A stretch of 64,000 nucleotides of DNA from Panorpa germanica (taxonomy: Eukaryota > Arthropoda > Insecta > Mecoptera > Panorpidae), in assembly GCA_963678705.1 (NCBI GenBank), contig OY783222.1:2356001-2420000 (forward strand), written 5' to 3'. Position 1 is the first letter of the stretch; every line of letters starts with the position of its first letter. The position numbers were made by a program, and so were the translations under genes. Of this stretch, positions 58,127 to 64,000 are shown in pieces. The notes below the pieces were generated by a model. That model ran no database searches. It was not told where the DNA came from and saw only the letters and a program-made list of their open reading frames with translations.

Positions 58127-58318
58127 TTTAAATTTTAATTTTTACGGTGGAGAGAGCGCCCATTTGGCCGCCATCTTAAATAGATGATTGTAATTATATT
58201 CTTTATTGTTTATCTTGAAATTAAAATTCCACAAAAATTTTGTAAAGAGCTTTCTTGTAGATAATGATATTATCATAACTTTTTGTTCTAACTTTTATAG
58301 TAAGAAAGCTACTACAAT
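58127..58318 (+). repeat. Left arm of an inverted repeat
   Basis: Runs from AATTTTTACGGTGGAGAGAG through CCATTTGGCCGCCATCTT and CAAAAATTTTGTAAAGAGCT to TATAGTAAGAAAGCTACTAC. It matches, with mismatches, the reverse complement of 59100-59277. The arms are about 180-190 bp and 780 bp apart, as in a foldback or long-TIR element. Confidence 0.6.
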
Positions 58319-59099
58319 ACAATGATTTGGTTATAGCTTTTTGATTGTAAAAGCCACCACAAAAAATATTAAGAGAAATTGTTAATAATATTATTATGCA
58401 CAAAATAGCTCGAAAGCCGAAAATTTTTTTTATATGTTAAAAATAATCATAATTGCTGTCTACTAAAAATACAATTTTGACCCGTTTTTTAGCCACGTAT
58501 TTCCCCGAGTACAAGCGATAAAATAAAAGCTCTACATCAAAGTAATAGAAAATTAATTAGGAGAATAAACTTGTTGTAAATATGCTACAAAAAATAACAT
58601 GCTACTGTAAACAAACTGTACTGTTATCAAACGTATCAAACGATTTATGTAAATAATTAAATAAAAAGAGCTTTTTAGAATACTTTGCAGATGGCGTACG
58701 AACGCAGGAAAGCATGTAGAGGGGTTCTAAAGAAAGGAAAAGCAAAGGAAAAATCTGTGGTAAATATAAATACGGACTTTTATATAGCCTAGTATTCATA
58801 TTTATAAAAGTCTTGTATTTTTTATTTAATAATCCTTATTTGGGAGCAATTTTAAGGTTCGTAAGGTTTCAAAAGGATTTAACGTGGTACAAAATTCTAC
58901 ATTTTATATTTATTATGTATATATGAATACAAAAATTAAATAAAAACTTCCTGTAGCATGTTGTTGCAATTTGCAGAGGTGGATTCGTCGTTGTCTGTTA
59001 AGAGGCTTTAATTTAATGTGTAAATAATATTGCAGTGTGGAGCTTTTTTGCGTTTGTTGCATAGAGCTTTTTTGTAGATAATAATACTATAATATTATA
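58319..59099. other. Region between inverted repeat arms
   Basis: AT-rich; no transposase-like frame. At its edges further GTAGATAATAATA words repeat those of the arms. Confidence 0.4.
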
Positions 59100-59277
59100 C
59101 AGTAGTAGCTTATATAATATAACTTTCTTACTATAAAAATTACAACAAAAAGTTATAATAATATCATTATTTACAAAAAAGCTCTTTACAAAATTTATGT
59201 GGAATTATAATTTCAAGATAAACATTTCAAGATGGCGGCCAAATGGGGGCTCTCTTCACCTTAAAAATTTAAATTTA
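59100..59277 (-). repeat. Right arm of an inverted repeat
   Basis: Reverse-complement partner of 58127-58318, ending CAAGATGGCGGCCAAATGGG and GGCTCTCTTCACCTTAAAAA. A third, partial relative lies in the L9-L10 spacer (about 25180-25400, AAAATGGCGGCCGAATGG), so this is a dispersed family. Confidence 0.6.
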
Positions 59278-60112
59278 ACGTAGACATAAGTCACATCTGG
59301 CGAAAGGCAAATTTGCTCTATCTTCTCTCGGGAATAAAACTTTCGCGTAATGTCAATATAAGATTTTATAGAGTAGATAACTTTTGTATTCAATCTATTT
59401 TAAACTTAAGTTTCAAACAACTAAATATATACAAACTATAATATACAACTATAATATAAAATGAAACATTCATTTTCAAAGTAGGATAAGTCAAGTTGTG
59501 CTTTAAAAAAAAATACGTTAGTTTACCAAAGTGAGTTATCAACAAAACTGAGACAAAGTTTGTGATCTTTCCTCAATATAATGTTAATAAGCTTAACAGT
59601 TTTCCTAAGATCTCTTAATTAGATTAAGTATGGCACGTTAGCGATGCAAGGATCTCATTATTCAATGCATTAAGTCAACATAAATAAGTCGATCACAACG
59701 TCTTCTTCTCTGATAACACTTACTTGATATAAAACTTCCTTCTGTTTACAAATAGCATAAGATTTATTCTCATATTTACATAGATAAGTATAAGACTTTT
59801 CTAGGATTGAATTATTTGTTCCATTGACAGTCAGCACTCAGCAAACAAATAAAGTCGTGTTTACATTACTGGAAAATGCTAAAGATTTTCTATAATTCTA
59901 CAATTCTTGTGACAGATATAGATGTAGATGTAGATGTTTGCAGTGAATTTCAAATTGGTATGGAAAGTTTACTTTATCTGATATTAAAACGTCATTTTAT
60001 TTACTTCTTTGATTTATGTAAACGACTGTTGTAATTAATTCAGAGGTGAACATATTACACTACTAACACTAGGCAACTTGGACAAATTGAGAAGAGCAAT
60101 TACAACACAAGA
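59278..60112. other. Non-coding stretch
   Basis: AT-rich, no gene seen. A (GATGTA)n-like run of three units occurs at about 59920-59938. Confidence 0.4.
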
Positions 60113-60640
60113 TATAAACAGATTTGAAAGAAAGAGATACCACAATACTTAAGAGAAAGAGACACAAGAAACATGAGAAGGATTGCCAGATTTAGATTTG
60201 GAAACGAGGAGAAAGGAAACAGATACTGGGCAAATAGCGAGAAAGAGATGTGTAGGGTGTGCGGAACGGAGATAGAAACATTGGAGCACATTAAGTTTTC
60301 ATGTGAGAAAAAGGTAATAAACGAAAAGAATATTGGGTAGTTATTAAAGGGAGGCATTGAAGAGAAGAGGTGGATGGCGGAGATAGAGAAAAGGAACGAG
60401 GAAAGAGAAGGAATAGCAGAGTAGAAACAGGAGAGAGAGTAGCAGGAGGAGCGAAGCAATAGCAGTAGTAGTTTTGTTCTTATTTTTATAAGGAAAAATT
60501 CAGATACATTTTTTTTTTCGTTTGGAAGGAGTGAGAATGTTTACATTTAATAAAGATCTAAATTGAATTAAGCACAATGACATGTAAATGAATGAGTTAA
60601 GGCACAAGAATGTAGTGTCAAATGGCAAAAACAAAACAAC
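60113..60640 (+). mobile_element. LINE 3' end with C-terminal zinc-knuckle segment
   Basis: The plus strand from about 60160 encodes DTRNMRRIARFRFGNEE, then RYW, then MCRVCGTEIETLEHIKFSC, ending at a stop at 60338-60340. A CX2CX9HX5C-type knuckle after an RFRFGN motif is typical of the C-terminus of arthropod non-LTR retrotransposon ORF2. The next 300 bp are the non-coding tail shared with 35575-35835. The reverse transcriptase is missing, as expected of a 5'-truncated copy. Confidence 0.6.
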
Positions 60641-63600
60641 AAAAATAATAATAATGATAGTTAGCCAACTTTCAACGCCGCTTCGTAATTGAAAAACACC
60701 TATTATAATAATAAAACAATCCAAATTATATTGTTTTAATTATTTTCCTTATTTTTACAAAATATTTTCAAGGATATTACTTATAAAAACGATAACGACA
60801 TGCCAGTAACTGGTCATCAACTTTTTTCAAGCCAAAGTATGCGACATAAATAAAGAAAGCTCTTTATTTCTAAAAAGCTCCGGTGCTTGTCTATTAACCG
60901 GACTTTGAATATAAAAAAATGTTACATAAACCTTACTTGAAAGTAACAAAGAATTGAAATATAATATTTTATGTTGAAAATACGAGAACCACGATTTTTC
61001 TTTTCATAAGTTATAAAAAAAACATCATCTTTGAGTGTAACTGATACTTCAAACTAAAATAAATGGATTTTTATTTCAATTGAACATGTCATTGTCAGAA
61101 TTTTATGGCATACAAAGATTTAATAAACTTAAAATATCAGTTTTATATTAATAGGCTAAGGAGCAGTTCTATATTTTAGAAAAAAAAGTTCTTGTCTCGT
61201 ATTATCGAAGACTTTGCTGATATTGACAGAGCGCTGGTCCAACCAAAAATGTTCTCAACAAAGAAGAAGTTTCACATTCATTAATTACGTGAACAATCCC
61301 CTCTCCCGTTATGACGTCACAAATTTGAAAAAAAAAGTTATTAATTTTAGAATTATTTTTCTTTTTGGTTATGATTTTGGAAGTTATATTATAAACTAAC
61401 CCCGCCATCTATTCCCCTTTGCATGTGGCGTAATTAATAGACAACCCCTTAACATGTAACTTAATATATCAACAAGCTTTGTTGGTGCTACGAATTTACG
61501 CAGACAGTTTTATATGTTTATAAGTAAGAAAAGTAGTAAATTAAGAAAATATACTCAGATTAACATTTTGTTTTGGTTCACAAAAGAAAAGGAAATGTTT
61601 TTATACCATTTTGAATGCGAGTTTCGCATTTTATAGCTTAATAAAAGCTAATTCTAAGATTCAGTTCCTACTTCTTATATAGAAACTGTCTTGCAATGCA
61701 GTTTAACACTTTCTACCTTCCTACAACCTAATTTCATGATTCATTTTCTACCTGGGATGTGTTTCCGTTCCTATCTACTAAGGATTGTGCATATATTAAC
61801 AGGTAGATCAGGCTGAATATAGCAAAAATATGTTATATGAATGTCGCATTGATAAGGACTATAAAAATTTAATAGATTTACAACACTCATGTCTAAAAAA
61901 CGTCAAGTTGTGATTGATATATGAATGTTATATATATTGGTGTCACAGTGGTATGCCCAACGCATTACATGTAATAGATTAAAAGGAGTACAGTCCACTT
62001 TTATATAATTTAGAAGTAGTTTAGTATACAATATATTTCCTACAGCGCATTACATACTTAAAACTAATATTTTACATTAATAAATTTCACATAGGAAATA
62101 CTCTACACCATATATGAGATATTCTAAAATAGAGCAAGTCCCTTAAAGGAAATTCTAAACACTAATTGGAGCATGACCTCGGACTATATATAACACGTTA
62201 CGTAACTCGTACAACTAAAGTGTTTGTTTTATGTCAATAAGAGATGACGTTAGTGGTCATTTTATATGTTTCATACCAAATAACAATAAAGTTTAAATGT
62301 TAACAATTAAATGACGATATGTGTTTGTTTTAAGAGCATACAGATGCTGTGTGTACAGAGAGATAATATCTGATGGGTACAGTGGAGGAATAATCATGAA
62401 AAACATATATTTAACCTAACTTTGAATATTGCTCAATAGTTTTAAAGTATACTTCTTTTAATGAGCAGTATCAAAAAGGACATATTTATAGAAACTTCTG
62501 TAACAGTTTTCACAATAACTTTGTGAAATTTTAACACTATTAGTTTGAGATTATGTTCGTGCCTTCTATGATAGAGTCATGGGGTGTGACGTCATGTCCG
62601 TTTAACATTTTTGGGCACTTCAGACATGTTTTAATCAATCATAATGAATTATAGAACGGTGAGTCTGTAAATTAGACATGTTTTACCCAGAACCGTCCTA
62701 GTTATTCTACTTATATAATATAATTACACGTTTTTCTTGCAAAAACGTGATTTTAAATCCTAATAAAACACATATTACTTGTACTATGTATTTCGCATGC
62801 ACTTAAAAGTAATTAAATATTTACTTACGAACGTCAAAGTGAATGCACTATTTATCTATTCACCGTGGCAAAGTGCAACGTCACTAAATTATTTTTATTT
62901 ATCGTTTCAGTTCTCTGTCTGCTACACAGCACAGTTATATCTTCTGACATAACAAATTATTATGTTAGCGTTACACGACAATGGAAAATGTCCCTTAAGT
63001 AAAGATATAATAAGGGTTACTGAACGGGATTGTTATTTTATGTTTGTTCTACCACGAGATGTAACTTTGGTAAATAAAATAAAAGATCCTGGTTGATGCA
63101 AGTACGGAACGGTGCAATGGGAGTACACTAAACATTAACTAGTAAACAGGAGGACCAACGTAAAGCTGGTGCAATATCTGCTGTTGTGTGGTTGGGAAAC
63201 TGTCTTCAATTATTATGGGTATGACCCGAATTACATAGTAAAATTATGTGTGTAGTAAACAAACTATCTAATGGTAATGGGCTCCTTATATTTTACGAGA
63301 TATTCACAATTAAGGAAGGCACTTTTTCTCTTTAATTATTGGAGGTATTCAACGTTATAGAAAATCACAATGCATGACACGTCACGTTCGCGGATGTGCC
63401 AGCTTTTTTATACAACACAGACACATATGAGCGTGTGTGTGATACGTCATTTACTACTAATATCTAGATTGTGTATGCCATTAAGTATTACATTGCGATG
63501 GTTGTAACAAGGGAAAAATAATCTCCATTATTTATTTCTTCTGTGACGTCTTATGCATAGCGAAAACATGTGGTAAAAATATGTATATATTCGACAACTT
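60641..63600. other. AT-rich non-coding stretch
   Basis: No gene supported on either strand; only short random frames. No further relatives of the array or of the elements above were recognised. Confidence 0.4.
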
Positions 63601-63609
63601 TTGGATATT

Positions 63610-64000
63610 TAAGAGCATGAAAAGGCCCCGGGAGACAGAACTTTGCGAGGCCCCGAGGTGGCAGATCTTTGCGAGGCACTTGCTCTTTGTATAATTTATG
63701 TAAATTGTAAGTAAGTATTTTTGATAATAATTGACGAGAAATAAAATTTTATATTGGAAGATTTATAAAAGTTAACAAGCACAAAGACGACAAATATTAA
63801 TGATGATAAACTAAGGCACATGAGTGTCTTAAAAGATATACGCAGGGATTCTAGTGGGATTTCTAAAGAGCGAGGCGTGAGATTCAAATACATATATATT
63901 AATGAGTCTTTCTACTTGGGTTGTTGCGCGAAAATGCGAGGCCCCGGGCGGTTGCCCTGCTTGCCACCCCCTCTTTGGTATAATAGTTTAATAAATCCAG
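63610..64000. repeat. GC-rich repeat edge
   Basis: Two near-copies of GCGAGGCCCCG(A/G)G lie at 63619-63680 and a third at 63934-63950, followed by GGTTGCCCTGCTTGCCACCC. The composition stands out from the window and resembles the end of a DNA transposon that continues beyond the window or has decayed. Not classified. Confidence 0.35.

Noticed and set aside
1-64000. tRNA and rRNA genes
   Set aside because: No cloverleaf with A and B boxes and no rRNA-like conserved segment was recognised; the only tRNA-related sequence is the short complement in the Copia primer site.

Overview
This window is a piece of an AT-rich animal genome, most likely an insect or other arthropod. The genes have short GT-AG introns (mostly 59-177 bp), animal-type poly(A) signals, a Copia retrotransposon primed by a half-tRNA as in Drosophila copia, a hAT element and non-LTR retrotransposon tails. 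The species cannot be told from the sequence.

Positions 1-44142 are a head-to-tail array on the minus strand of sixteen genes of the SLC19 family (folate_carrier; thiamine transporter SLC19A2/SLC19A3-like), here called L1-L16 from left to right. L1 is cut by the window edge, thirteen loci look intact (398-454 codons including L10, which has lost a membrane segment), one (L12) is frameshifted. Each complete locus has four coding exons with intron phases 1, 0 and 2: exon 1 (511 bp, TM1 to TM6 start), exon 2 (variable, TM6, cytosolic loop, TM7), exon 3 (always 242 bp, TM8-TM10 start) and exon 4 (226-250 bp, TM10-TM12). The predicted protein is a 12-TM plasma-membrane carrier with an N-glycosylation sequon in the first outer loop and a TM4 glutamate as in thiamine carriers.

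Three subgroups are visible: L2-L8 (about 3.1 kb units), L9-L11, and L12-L16 plus L1. L2-L7 form a higher-order repeat: three units A-B-C (L2, L3, L4) are followed 9359 bp later by a nearly identical A'-B'-C' (L5, L6, L7). Six of these spacers carry an orphan exon 4 derived from an L9-like gene, lying just 3' of a complete gene and still open and phase-compatible with exon 3. L5 is a recombinant gene with its crossover inside exon 4.

From 44143 to 64000 no cellular gene is supported. This part holds a duplicated non-coding block (46340-46710 and 49108-50656), a 1071-bp hAT element with perfect 8-bp target duplications inserted between the two halves of one copy, a complete and very young Copia element (52859-57157, identical 122-bp LTRs, one 1321-codon polyprotein), an inverted-repeat pair (58127-59277), a LINE 3' tail (60113-60640) and a GC-rich repeat edge at the right end. 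Intergenic spacers of the array share a conserved block with two convergent GATA-type motifs, and several loci share a TATA-like box followed by a CTCTGTC-type element about 100 bp before the ATG, so the copies may be co-regulated.
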